Shown piece by piece: positions 1-17,226 of a DNA stretch of 64,000 nucleotides. The DNA comes from Guillardia theta CCMP2712 (taxonomy: Eukaryota; Cryptophyceae; Pyrenomonadales; Geminigeraceae), in assembly GCF_000315625.1 (NCBI RefSeq), contig NW_005434663.1, forward strand, positions 986,666 to 1,050,665, given 5' to 3'. Position numbers and translations under genes: made by a program. Each line of letters begins with the position of its first letter. Positions within the stretch are counted from its first letter, which is position 1. A model generated the notes under the pieces. It saw only the letters and a list, made by a program, of their open reading frames with translations, searched no databases and had not been told where the DNA came from.

Positions 1-357
1 GTCTCCTCAGAGGTCGGCTCAGGCGTGGTCGAGCTTGACTCGTCGAGCGCTGTTGAGGAGGAGCTCGAGGTCAAGATGACGCTGGACTCGGTCCCCTCCG
101 AGGAGGTCGAGGCTTCCGCGCTGCTCGTCTCCTCAGAGGTCGGCTCAGGCGTGGTCGAGCTTGACTCGTCGAGCGCTGTTGAGGAGGAGCTCGAGGTCAA
201 GATGACGCTGGACTCGGTCCCCTGCGAGGAGGTCGAGGCTTCCGCGCTGCTCGTCTCCTCAGAGGTCGGCTCAGGCGTGGTCGAGCTTGACTCGTCGAGC
301 GCTGTTGAGGAGGAGCTCGAGGTCAAGATGACGCTGGACTCGGTCCCCTGCGAGGGG
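1..357 (+). repeat. 126-bp tandem repeat, in frame
   Basis: Three head-to-tail copies begin at bases 1, 127 and 253 and keep the reading frame (126 = 42 codons). The first two differ visibly only at a TCC/TGC codon near 218. The array continues to the left of the window, so copy number cannot be given. Confidence 0.9.
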
Positions 358-504
358 GTTGAGGCAGATGGTAAAGAATGTAGAGGAGTTGTAGTAAATT
401 CTTCGCTTACATTGGTTGCCGGCGAGCTTGAGATTGAAGACAAAAGTAGGCTTGTTGTGCTTGGGGAGAATGGTAATACCATGGAGGCAATAGACGTATC
501 TTGA
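1..504 (+). CDS. Acidic 42-residue tandem-repeat protein, 3' part only
   Basis: The reading frame is open from base 1 and stops with TGA at 502-504, so this is the C-terminal end of a longer protein whose start lies outside the window. It contains nearly three copies of a 42-residue acidic unit rich in Glu, Val and Ser (key stretch VELDSSSAVEEELEVKM), followed by about 45 unique residues. The third copy breaks off near base 357. The nucleotide copies are almost identical, so the array is young or homogenised. I recognise no domain; extended acidic repeats of this kind are usually disordered linkers or scaffolds, but that is inference. Confidence 0.6.
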   Translation, partial: VSSEVGSGVVELDSSSAVEEELEVKMTLDSVPSEEVEASALLVSSEVGSGVVELDSSSAVEEELEVKMTLDSVPCEEVEASALLVSSEVGSGVVELDSSSAVEEELEVKMTLDSVPCEGVEADGKECRGVVVNSSLTLVAGELEIEDKSRLVVLGENGNTMEAIDVS

Positions 505-1583
505 TGCTCTGTTGATTCAAACAAATCAGATTCTCAATGAACAAAGAAAACATCTTATTTGCTTCAATAGATAAGAGTTTGTTGGTGATGCCCGATTCAC
601 GTGGAATTTGTATCGTCAATCATCGCATTCACAACAGGCACAAGTAAATTCTGCAGCAAAGGTAAACATACATCTGAGCACGATACCTTGAGCGCTTGCG
701 ATGTGAAAAACCACGTACAACGATAAGACGCGAAGATGAAGAAACAATCCTTTGAAGCAGCTCGACCGTGCCATCTTCTCGCCCTGTGCTCCCATCCTCT
801 GTCCCATTGTTTTCGAGACACGTTCGATACCTTCACCCTCCCTTCGGAATTACGGTGGAACTACCCCTACCCCTCACCCAGATCACCCCACCTACATGAT
901 TCAATCAGACAATGGACAGCTACCCCTCATTCATGGGTGTACAGCATACCACCCCTTCTGTCCCACCCCTGCACTATCTCAGATCGGCACTGCAACCAAG
1001 TACTCACTTAACCCTTGCCATCACCCCACCCCCCTCATTGACCCCTCCGCTGCCTCTCTCACCCGTTCCAGCTGCACAATACTTAATAAAACTTTGGCAA
1101 AGGTCACTACCCTACCCGCATTTTCCCCAAATCCGTAAAGTTGAAGGACCCCTCAGTGGATGCATACGACCCCTCATCATCCGACATCACCCACTTCAGC
1201 TGGCTTTTGCTTCGCACAAGTGACCCCCACCCTACCTATGTTCCAACCCCCCACCCGAAGTTACTGATGGCGTTGCCGCCACGTGCTAGCCAGATCCGCG
1301 GCACCTCGGCATCTCCCGTCGAGCCTCATAAGGCGAAAGTCCAACCTACACCCCCTGGCTCAATCCGCCGTGCCGACAGCGGCCAGCTGACGGGTCGATG
1401 TGGGGTAGTCTAGCACTCTCAAAACTGGAAGTTTCCACTACGCCCACCCAGTTCAGCTGCCGCCAGTAAGTTAGTACCATACCTTCTAGGAGGGTCCTAT
1501 GGGGTCAGAGGGGGGGTCTCATTTAAGGCTCACCCCCGTTTGTGACTCTGGTTTTACGACATGATCGGGTTGGGAACAGAGGG
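505..1583. other. Intergenic, C-rich stretch
   Basis: I see no convincing gene. From about 840 to 1330 the plus strand is rich in short CACCCC/TACCCC tracts; the open frames there lack amino-acid texture and overlap in several frames, as expected of C-rich DNA. Around 1490-1530 the composition flips to G-rich. Confidence 0.5.
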
Positions 1584-1860
1584 TGACTAAAATGATTCTT
1601 CGACTAAAATGATTCTTGGACCTTTATTGACTAAAATGATTCTTCGTGACTCAAATGCTTTTATTGACTAAAATGATTCTTCGACCTTTATTGACTCAAA
1701 TGATTCTTCGACCTTTATTGACTAAAATGCTTGTATTGACTAAAATGATTCTTCGACCTTTATTGACTAAAATGATTCTTCGACCTTTATTGACTAAAAT
1801 GCCTGTATTGACTAAAATGATTCTTCGACCTGGAGTGACTAAAATGATTCTTCGACCTTG
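1584..1860 (+). repeat. 27-bp minisatellite with 18-bp variants
   Basis: The unit is gactaaaatgattcttcgac plus ctttatt (27 bp), interrupted by 18-bp shortened units in which the middle reads gcttgtatt or gcctgtatt. Because 27 and 18 are multiples of three, all three plus frames stay open for a while (one reads TKMILRPLL repeatedly), but the ORF is most likely a by-product. A degenerate related unit sits near 2126. Confidence 0.85.
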
Positions 1861-2724
1861 AGGCGAGCTAAAAAAAAAGGGCGCAATGGGGGTCGTACGG
1901 TAATAATGCTCGGAACTCCGACCTGAAGGCCGCGATCTTGACACTGTAAGTATCAGTTAAGTCTGTGGGGCAGCAGTCGGGCGGCTAAGCGGTGGTTCTC
2001 TGTCTTTTAGTCGTCAAAGGCAAGGCTTCTTCCCACAATATAACTTAACTTTGAGTAAAAGATCTGGTAGTAGTACCGTAGTCATCGTAGAAGATCTTCC
2101 TCTGCCGGTACCTTATCGAACCTCGTTGACTAAAACGGTTCGGGGGCCAGTCAAAAACTGTACATAGGGAATGACCGAAGCGCGATGGGGGGCAAGAAAC
2201 CGCGAGAGAGGAGAGGCGAGGGAGGAGGGAAGAAGGGGAGCTAGATGATGAGGGGGGCAAGGAGGGGAGGAGAATATCACATTGATGCCTTGAATTGCTT
2301 CTGATATCTCACAATCTGTTCGCATATTGTATTCTTCTATTGAATGCAACCTCATTGGTTGGCTGACAGGAACTGGATGGAGGCGACTATTGGATTTGAG
2401 GTTTTTCTTTCATCATGCTGTTCGCCTGTCTCACATCCGCTGGATTTTAGGTGAAAAACACAAATGAAGGCGTCGGCAAAGCTACACCAGCAGGTGCTTT
2501 TTCCCTTTCTCCTAGAAATGCGTCTTGGTGGTGATGCACTGGCGAGCTGATGACCTTGCACAGAAGCTGTTGATGTATCCCTGTGGTGGGTTGATGACAT
2601 CCACCCGTCATCAGGCAGCGACAGCGAGGCATCGCCCTTATGGTGAGCAAGAGAGGAGGAGAAAGGAAGAGTAAAAGGGAGGAGGAGGAAGGGCAATGAA
2701 GTGGCTGAGTGCTGTTGAAGGTAT
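1861..2724. other. Intergenic, nothing assigned
   Basis: Short overlapping ORFs on both strands, none with recognisable protein texture. A purine-rich tract runs from about 2180 to 2270. Confidence 0.4.
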
Positions 2725-3528
2725 TTGGGGAGGGAGAAGTCGCTGGATCTCCAGGCAAAGCTGTGCGAGTCGTCGGAGTACTGGAAGGAGTACGACTGGC
2801 TGTCAGAAAGAGAGCTGAACAGGTCTGAATGTCGGTACAGCTGGGATCGTTGCAGTCATCATGCTCTCCAGTCGATGATAGGATGTCCCAATGAGTTCGA
2901 GGAAAGGAAGGAGAAAGAGGAGAAAAACAGAAAGCAGCGTTCGCTGAAGCTTGAGAAGTCGATGGATGAGATGGAGATGAAGGAGAGCAGAACGAGGATC
3001 AAACTTGGGGCTCTCTGCAATGACAACTCGATGAGCTCTAGAGGCAACTTGTTCCTTTGGTCTGCGACGAGTCAGTTCCTGCGCATCGTGGGCTGCGCAT
3101 GCGATCTTTCTGCCCGTGCTCGTCAGCGTCTCGTGCTGATGCCGAGGAGAGGGAGAGGAGAGCTCAGTGCTCCGATGCGCCTTAGTGTGCAAGTCGATCC
3201 TCTTCCAAACGTGAGGGTGCAGAAGAGGTTGTGCATGGCTGGAGATGTTGGGGAACAGATCTTGGACAGAAAGGGGAGGGCGAGGATAGTGAGAACGGCC
3301 AGCAACACAGAGGAATCAAGCACAATAGAAGATATCATGTTCGATTTATACTTTCTGAGCGAGAGCAGCGCACGGAGTTGGATGCTTCAAGGTTTGCGCT
3401 CCTCCTTCTTCTCCTGCTCGAGCTTTGGGGAGTGGATCACCTTCGCTTCCGATGATGAAAACGCTGGAGAGGAGGAGAGAGAGAGAGATGAAAACCGCAG
3501 GTCTTCTGCAATCGTTGTTGGTGTGTGA
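2725..3528 (+). CDS. Hypothetical charged protein (doubtful)
   Basis: A single uninterrupted frame of 267 codons ending TGA at 3526-3528. The middle (residues about 55-90) is a Glu/Lys/Arg-rich stretch that could form a helix; the rest has mixed, fairly natural composition. No domain recognised and no intron seen, which is unusual for this locus. Minus-strand frames across the same DNA are also open, so it could be chance. It converges on VPS52, whose stop is at 3661. Treat as an unproven ORF. Confidence 0.3.
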   Translation: MGREKSLDLQAKLCESSEYWKEYDWLSERELNRSECRYSWDRCSHHALQSMIGCPNEFEERKEKEEKNRKQRSLKLEKSMDEMEMKESRTRIKLGALCNDNSMSSRGNLFLWSATSQFLRIVGCACDLSARARQRLVLMPRRGRGELSAPMRLSVQVDPLPNVRVQKRLCMAGDVGEQILDRKGRARIVRTASNTEESSTIEDIMFDLYFLSESSARSWMLQGLRSSFFSCSSFGEWITFASDDENAGEEERERDENRRSSAIVVGV

Positions 3529-3660
3529 GTGTCTGAGTAGGATGGAGGTGTGAAGATTTGAATGAAAGAGGTGGAACGGTGACAAACATGACAAGGCACA
3601 TGCTGATTAAGAAGAATATTGATGACAAGCAGCTACGCAACAACAACCCGCAACGTCATC

Positions 3661-6082
3661 TTATATCCCAGCATCCTCCTCCTCCAACTTGAAGATCTCT
3701 TCAAATTGTTGGAATAAATTCTGCTCGATGTCGCTGGTTGAGTTTGGGAGCAACTCTACTTCATCTGCCAATGCAGTTACCACCGAGAGAGAACGGCTTC
3801 ACGTGACTTACACATGTCATTGACTGTCTTGAGAAATCTAGTCACGATGAGGTGCATGTGCATGAAAGCTTTCTTCGCCAACAGAAACTCATTCTCAACC
3901 CTCGCGATGTTGTCTTGGAGAAGTCTCTTGAGACGAACAAACTCTGAATGCAATTGTGACATCGAACATCAAACGAGAATTCAAGTGATCAAAGTTAGCA
4001 ACAGAGCATGTGTCACCTTCCTTCCAACCTCGTGTGAAAGCATCAAGAATCTGTGAGGTGGCAGTCAGCTGAAGGACAAGAAGCTTTAGGGTCAACCTCC
4101 TTCGCCTTCTCCTTGGTGAGCGATGGCTCGCCCCCCTCCCCTTCGCCCTCCTCCACTTGCAAGTATCTCTTCATCTCGGCGCTCAATTCCAAAAATCTCT
4201 TTCCCAGGACTGCGGGGATCAAGACATTGGTTTGCTCATCCAAGAGCATTCGGAGAGGAAGGCAAGACTGCGCAGGCAGGCCAATCTCATAGTAGGCCTG
4301 CAAGATATGATCGAACTGGTTGAAGGCAAAGAAATTCCCCTGCAGTCCAGAGCCCATGGCGTTCTTCATCTCCTTGACCACCTTCTCCAGCTCTTTGATC
4401 ATGTACTTGTTCGTCGCTTTCGCCATCTGCACTGAGTTCGCGTTCAGACGCGTCTGGATGTCCAGCAGGGCCGAGCTGAGCTCTGCAAACCGCAACGTGA
4501 GGACATGGACGTCCTTCGTAGAGCTTCGGCTGGTGAGAGCATGGAGACTCGCCGACCTGACCGAGTCCATCTGTAGCTGGACCGCGTGCTTGAACCTGGG
4601 CCATACCAGCATGGAGAACTGGAGAAAGAAATCCTGAAAGATATCTTCTTCCTCCGCCGCACCTGCTTCTTCGGCGACATTCATCTTCTCTGAGATCTTC
4701 GACTGAGCAACTTGGACGCAGTAAATCATGAGAAGGATGGCGATGGGGTCGACGCAGCTCTTGACCATGACGCTCACACCCTCCTTGATGACCTCGAGGG
4801 TCTGGCTGAGGAGCTTCGCGTACATCTCCTTCGATCTCCGTGGGAAGAGAGAAGAGGCAAACTCATGCTCCGACAGCACCATGTCGACCAGATTCTGCAT
4901 AATCGCTTGCAAGACAAGCTCCGGCGGCGAAGAGACGCCCTCCTCCTCATCACACTCCACATACTGCATAATATGGTCCAGCCTTCCTCCCAGCGAGAAA
5001 GTCGAGTGGTCAGACTGGCCCCTCTCGGACCGGAAGTGGAAGGACTTCAACTTGTCGGGGATGAGCCTGGAGGGGAACCTGCTCTTGACCTCGGAGATGT
5101 CGATAAGTCGATGGTCCGCACGGATGACCTCTCTGATGGAGCTCTGACGCACTCGGAACTCCGATCGGAAGTGCGCCGACAGGATCCCTCCCATGGTCTC
5201 GAAGTACTTGCTCATCACCTCCCGGTAGACTTCCTCGTGATGGTCGAGGAGGAACTTGACAAACGCGCAATCCTTCCTCAGCTTGTCTTGACCCTCTTGA
5301 TGTTGCTTCTTGATGGCCGACGAGCCTTGTGAGTGGCTCAGGTTGAAGGTGTGCAGGAAGGGATGATCAGAGTCAAGGCTGCGGATCTTTCTCAGCAGGT
5401 GATCCCTCAGTCGGTCTACAGCCTTGGACTTCAAACGATCCAGCAGCGGCTTCACGTGGTCGACAGCAACTCGGCCCTTGTTCAGGTGCGGATCAAGGAA
5501 GCTGAGTTTCGCCTCTAGGGTCTGCAGATGCTCTATCATACCATCGTTGATCTCCCCTTCGTGGATCGCTCTTGCCAGCCCAGGAGGCATCGCGATCCCG
5601 TCAATGAGAGCTGCGAGCCTCTGCTCCGCGCTCTTGCGATTGTTCGCAAGCACTTCCAGCGAGTTGGCCCGTCGCTTCATGTCCATGATGGTGTTTCCCA
5701 TCCCCCCCAGCTCCGACTGGCAGGTCGTCAACACGTCCTCGAACGTCTTCAGCATCTCGTCGCATGCCTCGATGTGCAGTCGCAGCTCTGCCACTCCAGA
5801 GCTCTGCCTCACGTAGTCTTCAATGCTCTCTGCTTCCGTCTGTCGAAGGTCTGCTTCCAGCTTCTGCGCATACTGCCACAAGTCGCCTCCTCCCACCTTC
5901 AGCGCGTCTCCTATCACGTCATCGTCTCCATACCTCACCAGCTCCTCCTTGATGGAGTCTGGATCGTTCAGGATGTCCATGACTTCCTTGTCATCGGAGG
6001 TGAAGCCGGGCTGATCCTCCAAATGCGCCTCCAGTATGCTGTCGGAAGGATCTCCCTCCATCACCATCACTCCCTCGCTCAC
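3661..6082 (-). CDS. VPS52: VPS52, subunit of the GARP/EARP tethering complex
   Basis: Vps52 is a core subunit of GARP (with Vps51, 53, 54) and of EARP, which tether endosome-derived vesicles at the trans-Golgi or recycling endosomes. Exon 1 (4097-6082) carries an acidic N-terminus, then the diagnostic coiled-coil block around residues 98-180 with a pattern matching animal and fungal Vps52 (LHIEACDEML, a Q-S-E-L-G segment, NRKSAEQRLAALIDG, PPGLARAIHEGEIND), then the long helical body. The open frame runs past the true donor to a false stop at 4043; three short 3' exons restore the family C-terminus: 4029-4050 (or 4029-4068 if the nearer acceptor is used), 3812-3943 and 3661-3764. Junctions agree in phase and the introns are about 46, 85 and 47 nt. 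The protein should be about 800 residues, close to the family. Start chosen at the first Met of the frame. Exon 2 may be a 22-nt microexon. Confidence 0.92.
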
Positions 6083-6268
6083 TCGCTCAGCCGCACCATG
6101 AGTTCCTCTTGCTCATCCCATCAGAATGCATCAGAGCATGAGTCGTTTTCTTCCAACCGCAAGTTCTTCAGTTCTTCTGCTCGAGTTGTCTCCTCCTTGA
6201 GCTTCGACGTTGTATAGCTCACCCTACATTCTGCCAGGACCGCTGGAATGGCAGCAGTTCCTTAGGCG

Positions 6269-6329
<61 letters not shown>
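6269..6329 (+). repeat. (GAGGAC)n hexanucleotide array
   Basis: About ten perfect GAGGAC units in the divergent spacer between VPS52 (start 6082, minus) and the next gene (start 6475, plus). On the VPS52 sense strand it reads (GTCCTC)n. Confidence 0.9.
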
Positions 6330-6474
6330 CTGGGGAGCTGAGGGTGGGAGCAGGCGGGGGAGAAAGGGAGGAGGGGGAGCAGCGGAGGTAGGCGAGGGCA
6401 GAAAGTAATACTACTGAATCATTTAGTGTTGCAATTTCACTGCCCTGGACTTTCGCAAAGTTGTCAAACCTGTC

Positions 6475-9400
6475 ATGGCAGATTCGCCGTTGTCCGCTTC
6501 AGACAAGTTGGAACGATGGTACGAATGCGTAGCAAAGTATCTTGATCCTCCTGCTTCCTGCTCCTCCTGCTCCTCCTCTCTCGCTCCCGCTCCTGCTCCT
6601 GCTCCTCCTGCTTCCTGCTCCTCCTGCCCCCCCCCCCCCCCCACACACACACACACCTCGCCCCCCCTTCCTCGTTATCGTCGATGCCATAATCATCATC
6701 ATCATCATCATCCTCATCCTCGTCTCCACGTCTGCATTTTGCTTCCTCCCTAGACCACTTCAGATTGTTTCACGATTCTTATATGATAGTTCGACAGCCA
6801 GGAGGTAGTTGATCTGATCAAATCCAACAAGCAGCAAGTTGCAGAAGTGAAATGGCAACGTGAGAGACTGCTCTTGGTCTTGTCAAGAATGTACTTCACC
6901 ATCAAGACATACACGAACACAGAAGCAGATCTGAAGTTCAACACAATCAGTGAGAGAATGAATGTACTTGTTTGACTGTGACGCTTTCCGCCTTAGAATT
7001 TGAGGAGCTCCAAACAGTGGCTGACGAGATATCATCATGCTTAGAGAAGACATGGTCTGAAAATCGCTTTTTGAAGAAGAAGTTGGACAATGTGCAAGAC
7101 CTCTGTGACAAGTATCAGACAAGGATCAGTGAGTTAGAAGAAAGATCAGCGGTGCTTGAGAAGGCTGTGGACATATATCAGAGGCAGACAGCACGAAAAC
7201 CAAATGCTCTTGCACATGACTTGAGGTTTGATCGCCTGATAGAGGACATGAGGAAATCGGATCTGAAGGAGAGTGCACGGCTGATGGAGGTTTGCGGTCT
7301 GGCATCTGTGGTAGAATGAATCTGACTGGTTGCCATACTTTCAGCTGCTAGGAGTCTCATTGCAAAACAATCGCAACATGCGCAAGGTAGATAAGTGATG
7401 CCTTCTCAAGTTGAAGGTTCATCTTGGATTTGCAGGATTTGGACGAACTAGAAATGAAGTTGAGAGCGACGGAGGCAACAAGTGAGAAGAAGGAGGAGAA
7501 GATGACTAGGATGGAAGAAGAGATGAATGTCTTGCGAGAAAGCAATGCACGACTTACGGAGGATGTATCTGGGGTGAGACGATGACTTTTGCTTGCTCAA
7601 GTAACTTGCATGCAAGGGTGATAAGAGGCGGAAAGACATCGTGAATGATAAGACGAGGATCGAACTTCTCCTGTGCAAGATCAAGTTCAGGAGGCAGGAA
7701 TGGTCCCGTGCACAGGCATCATGGATGTATGGGATGAGGGGGAAAGTTGCAGTCAATCCTTACTTGCAATGTTGGAAGACCTTTACATCGTCATGCAAAT
7801 ACAGGTCATTTTGTCATCGGTTTCTTACCAAGGGATTCTGTCGGAATGTGTGGAGAAAGTTTGTTGGTGGTTGGATGGCAGTCACCAGGTGGAAATTGAT
7901 GGGTCAGAATAAGGTTGCAAAGCACAGGAAGTATAGGATGCACGTGATGAAATGCGCAACCTTCCAAGATTGCAGGATAAACACATGTCACATGAGACAC
8001 ACGAGAAGGAAAGCGATCAACATGCGGTCCAGGTTGGAGAGCAACATCATGTCCCACACGATGAGACGGTGGATGTTCTGCCATTTCCGGAACTCCATGG
8101 GGAGATTACGAGCGTTGAGGGCAAGGAACGATAAACTCGAGTCGGTCGCTACGTCTTCTCACTTGCGCAAGTTCAAACTTTCTTCGTTCCTCTCCTGGCT
8201 GTCGTGGCACAGAAGGTCCATGTTTATCAAGCGGAGCATCCTTAGAATTCTGCGATCGGCGTACCTGCAGCTCATGGCAAGAGCAACGTCGCAGTGGAGA
8301 TGTCAGACAGGTTTGAACAAGGGCCATGCAAGCAGAGTCAGGCAAACTTCCGTCCAAGTCTCTCTGGAGGACTCTGTGCATGAAAACATCACAGTCCCTG
8401 ACGATGTGCCTCATATCACTGACGCTGTTCGAGTGAGCTATGAATCTTCACCCCCTCCCCGTCCGTTGTCCTCTCCGCTCCTCTCTCCTCCTCTCCCTGT
8501 TGCTCCTCTCACCTCTCTCCTCTCGGGTCTTCTCCCTTTTCCTTCCCTCTTCCTCTCCCCTTACGTCTTCGCTTCTCACTTCCACTCCTTCCCTCCTCCT
8601 TCCCTCCTCCCTCCCTGCTCCTCTAATGCTCTTGCAGATGGCAAAGTTCGGGTCGCGGATTCTGCTTCGCGCCGGCAAATACACGTGGGAAGGATCTCTA
8701 GTGATCCAGGGAGGCATGAAGATTGTCGGGGAGAGCAACAACATAGGGGTCGTGCTGGAGGGAAGTGTGGTGCTGATGCCGAGCAGAGGAGTGATGGAGA
8801 GGGAAGGGACATTCGAAAATGTCTGCTACTTGACCTGTGTTTTCCGCCTTGACGGATGTCAGGTGACGTTCTTGAGCGACAAGGTCACGATCAACGTGCA
8901 GGGAGGGCAGTGGAACTTCAAAGGGTGCGCACTTCTCCCCTGCTCTCGTGCGCTCACGGAGGCCTCGTCCTTCCTGCAGCTGCAACATGCTGGCGCATGA
9001 AGGAGGATCGGCAGTCGTGTGCTTCCACAACTCGCAGGCGAGCCCCCCTGTCTCTCTCGTGCTGGTCTGACATGTGCAGCAAGGTTGCCTGCTCCAAGTG
9101 CATCATAGGAGGTGCCAGCCTTGAGAACTTTGGGTTGATGAAGCAGGAGGCGCTGCTCGCCATCGGCAAGTACCGCAACAGTCACCTCCTGACCGCTGCT
9201 ACCGCAAACTTCGCGCTCATTCAGAGCGGCAGCTCACGGTAGACGACCTTCCTCCTGCCTTCCCCTCTAACATGATCGCAGGGTGTCCTTGCACGAGAGC
9301 AGGGTCGACAACTCGACCTTTTGCGTGTTCCTCCAGGAAGCATCCTCCTTCGCTGGGCAGGACACCGTCTTGTGCTCGCAAGGGAACGTGCTCAAGGTTC

Positions 9401-9742
9401 ACAGCTTCGCCTCCTCCGTGTCGGTCCAGGTGCGAGAACCAACTGCGAGCTACTCTCCAGCTGAGACAGAGCAGATGCTCGGGTGCGTCCTCATCTCTCG
9501 AGGAGGGTTCATCTTCCAGATCGACTCCAGCAGCGTCTCAACCATCGTCTCTCTCTCCTCGTGCTCGGTACCACCCGTCCTTCCCGCCCTCTACTTCATC
9601 CTCCCCTCCACTGCTCTCCGTCCCTCCTCTTCATGCCAGGTAGCTGACGACTCGGCAGCTGCAAGGGCACCTGTGGGAGCATCTGCCATGGAAGGACATT
9701 GAGTTCTTCGAGTGCAGCCATGTGGAGAGAATGAGACCGTGA
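6475..9742 (+). CDS. Coiled-coil, Sfi1-like Trp-repeat and beta-helix protein
   Basis: Twelve exons give one continuous frame: 6475-6536, 6798-6949, 6997-7289, 7345-7386, 7436-7573, 7617-8432, 8638-8924, 8980-9037, 9084-9238, 9282-9429, 9475-9567, 9659-9742. The N-terminal third is a Glu/Lys-rich coiled coil. Exon 6 encodes a basic region with tryptophans spaced about every 20-30 residues (for example SFLSWLSWHRRSMFIKR), which resembles centrin-binding Sfi1-type repeats. From exon 7 on the protein looks like a right-handed parallel beta-helix of the kind seen in F-box-11-like proteins (RILLRAGKYTWEGSLVI, then repeated short beta rungs with conserved Gly, Cys and Asn). The last exon ends FFECSHVERMRP. 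The join 9037/9084 needs either a GC..AG intron of 46 nt or another nearby junction. The combination suggests a cytoskeletal or basal-body scaffold, which is inference; no enzyme motif is seen. Confidence 0.75.
6541..6720 (+). repeat. Compound simple-repeat intron filler
   Basis: Intron 1 of the flanking gene (6537-6797) holds, in order, CTCCTG/CTCCTC repeats, a run of C at about 6630-6642, an (AC)n run and an (ATC)n run. The pyrimidine-rich side is the sense strand. Confidence 0.85.
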
Positions 9743-9878
9743 GCAGGACAAGGACGGAAGGAGAACGAGGGGAGAGGAGAGGAAACGACGGGAGGAGGGG
9801 AAGGGAGGAGATGGGAAGTCAAGAGGGGAAGAGAGGGGAGATGGAGGTAGCTCGGAAATCTCGCGTCGTCGTGATGAT

Positions 9879-12584
<2,706 letters not shown>

Positions 12585-12891
12585 TCCACCCCTTTCAGCT
12601 GGACGGAAGGAACACCCAATACACGAGTATATCATCTAACAACATCGAGCTACAGAATTGTTCTCGTATTCCCTCCTTTCTCTCCTCTCCTCTCTCCTCT
12701 CCTCCCACAAACTCTCGCCCTGCCCCTGCCCCGTCCCTCCTCCCGCCTCCATTCCTGCTATCGCACGCCATGCGGGACAAAAAGATTAGTTATATCATGC
12801 TACGGCAGGAACCGTGAAACAAAGCTCGCCTCGGAATGACAACAATTGTCCCTCATCCCCGCCATAATCCATCATTCGCGCCACTCCCGCC

Positions 12892-14322
12892 ATGGCAGGG
12901 CTGACGAAGGAGATTCATGAGGCGACTATGCAGACCCTGACGAAGGTACCGAGAGGAGGAGGAGGAGAAAAAGGGAGAGGAGACTCGAGATGAGGGGATG
13001 ATGATTCATGCCGGAGAAAGATATGACCAAGAGTTGTTGCCATCCGCTGTGGTACTACCGATGGGGTACATTGCAGGGTGGCGTGAGGGCAGGAGAATTA
13101 CAACCAGGCTAGGGATGATGAGATTTAGTACTTGAGCTTTGTTGGTCAGAGCATTGAAGCCTGTGCTTCAGTGAAGATGGTGGTTGAGGCATTGATAGCT
13201 AGAGCGATCTCCTTGTGGCGAAGCAAACATCGCGTAGGTAGTACGGATTTGATCGGATCAAGCCCGTAAGTCGATTTGATGATACGGAGAGGCACAAAGG
13301 CTTTTGAGAATGATGTTGGGCATAAAAAATCAAAGGGAGAAGCATTAGTCTCCGGCGATGATCCTGTTTCTCCTTCGATCAGCGAGTACCTTGTCTGTTC
13401 CGAACTCATGTTGCTTTTCAGTTCAACGCCCTGGAGCCGAAGGATGCTCAGGTCTCGCTGGAGCAGCTGAAGGAGCTGAAAGTTTGTGCAAGTCAGGCGT
13501 AAGAATCTCCGCCAGCTGCCCTTGACGTGGTGCTGAAACGCTTTCTCAGCTGCGACCTGCTCGACAACATGATCTTGCACGCGCTGCCGTCCAGAGAGAC
13601 GATTCAGAAAGAGCTTGAAAGTCTGAGCGACTTCAAAGATGTCACGGCCTTGTTTGAAACGCATCTGATACCGTAACTTCCAATCGCCTTGCTGACTTCC
13701 TCCTCCCGCTCATCCCCGTTGTCGATACTGCAGGATGCTGTCGGAGAAGGTAGAGAAGGCTCTGGAGGCTGAGGTTCCTTTCCGCGTCCTCTCCATGTTG
13801 GCTCCGATCCTTCAGTTCTTCAACAGTCATCAGAGCAAGATGGAGGGCTCGGAAGAGGTGGCGAGGAAATTCATTCAGCATTGGGCGGTGAGAGCTGCTG
13901 CCTTGCTGTCCTCCTGTCCCTCACTTGCCATGCAGGAGCTGCTAGGCGAGGGTTTGAGCATGATGGGCGTCACCGACGACTTCGAGATCGATGCGACGGT
14001 CTTCCATGAGCTGCTGTCTGCTGTCCAGAACGTCGGGATCTTTGAGGACGACTCTCTCAACGAGGCAGCTGAGCAGCTGGAAGGGTTCCTCAGGCAGTAT
14101 GAGGAGGACGGACAAGAGTTTGAGGTGACCCCCAGCTCAGTTTGCTCGCTGCCCCTGATCTTTCGCATGCAGGAGTATGGCGGCGAGATCTCGGATGAGG
14201 AGGAGGACGGAGGCGTTGTACGTGGGAGCAGCGAGGACGGAGACGCTGAAATCGAGGAGCAGGAGGAACCGAAGGGGAAGAGGGGGAATGGCCCAGAGGC
14301 CAAGAGGAGAAAGAAGACGTGA
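12892..14322 (+). CDS. Unrecognised helical protein with acidic/basic tail
   Basis: Six exons: 12892-12945, 13422-13498, 13550-13672, 13734-13887, 13936-14124, 14173-14322. The predicted product is about 248 residues, mostly amphipathic helix (QACDLLDNMILHALPSRETI, PFRVLSMLAPILQFFNSH), ending in a Glu/Asp-rich stretch and a basic GKRGNGPEAKRRKKT end that could be a nuclear signal. Two of the introns are 48 nt, in frame and stop-free, so a plain ORF reading wrongly includes 16 extra residues twice; both have GT..AG ends and a plausible branch site. Intron 1 is 476 nt and could hide a further exon. I do not recognise the family. It converges on the glycosyltransferase gene, the two stop codons lying only 18 bases apart. 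Confidence 0.7.
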
Positions 14323-14340
14323 TGGGACAAGCGTTGTTCT

Positions 14341-17014
<2,674 letters not shown>

Positions 17015-17226
17015 TGGGATGCCGGATGAGATTGAATTCTCTGCCTTTTGCGAGTGTTCAGTGCTCCGCGGTAGAAGGTCTCAAGTCACCTCTTCGGAAT
17101 GCAGACGTCCACACCTGCAGCAGAGAGGAGAGATGAGCTTGCTGGAAGGAAAATGTCTGTGATTGCTGTTGCAGAGCCCTTGAGAGGGAAAAAGTTTCAG
17201 AAAGCGGAGTTGTTTACAAACTCCCA

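Noticed and set aside
1646-1861. Small repeat protein TKMILRPLL
   Set aside because: Minisatellite with unit length divisible by three; no start context or flanking coding sequence.
4712-5332. Plus-strand ORF of 206 codons opposite VPS52
   Set aside because: Antisense shadow of a well-conserved exon; no homology-like texture of its own.
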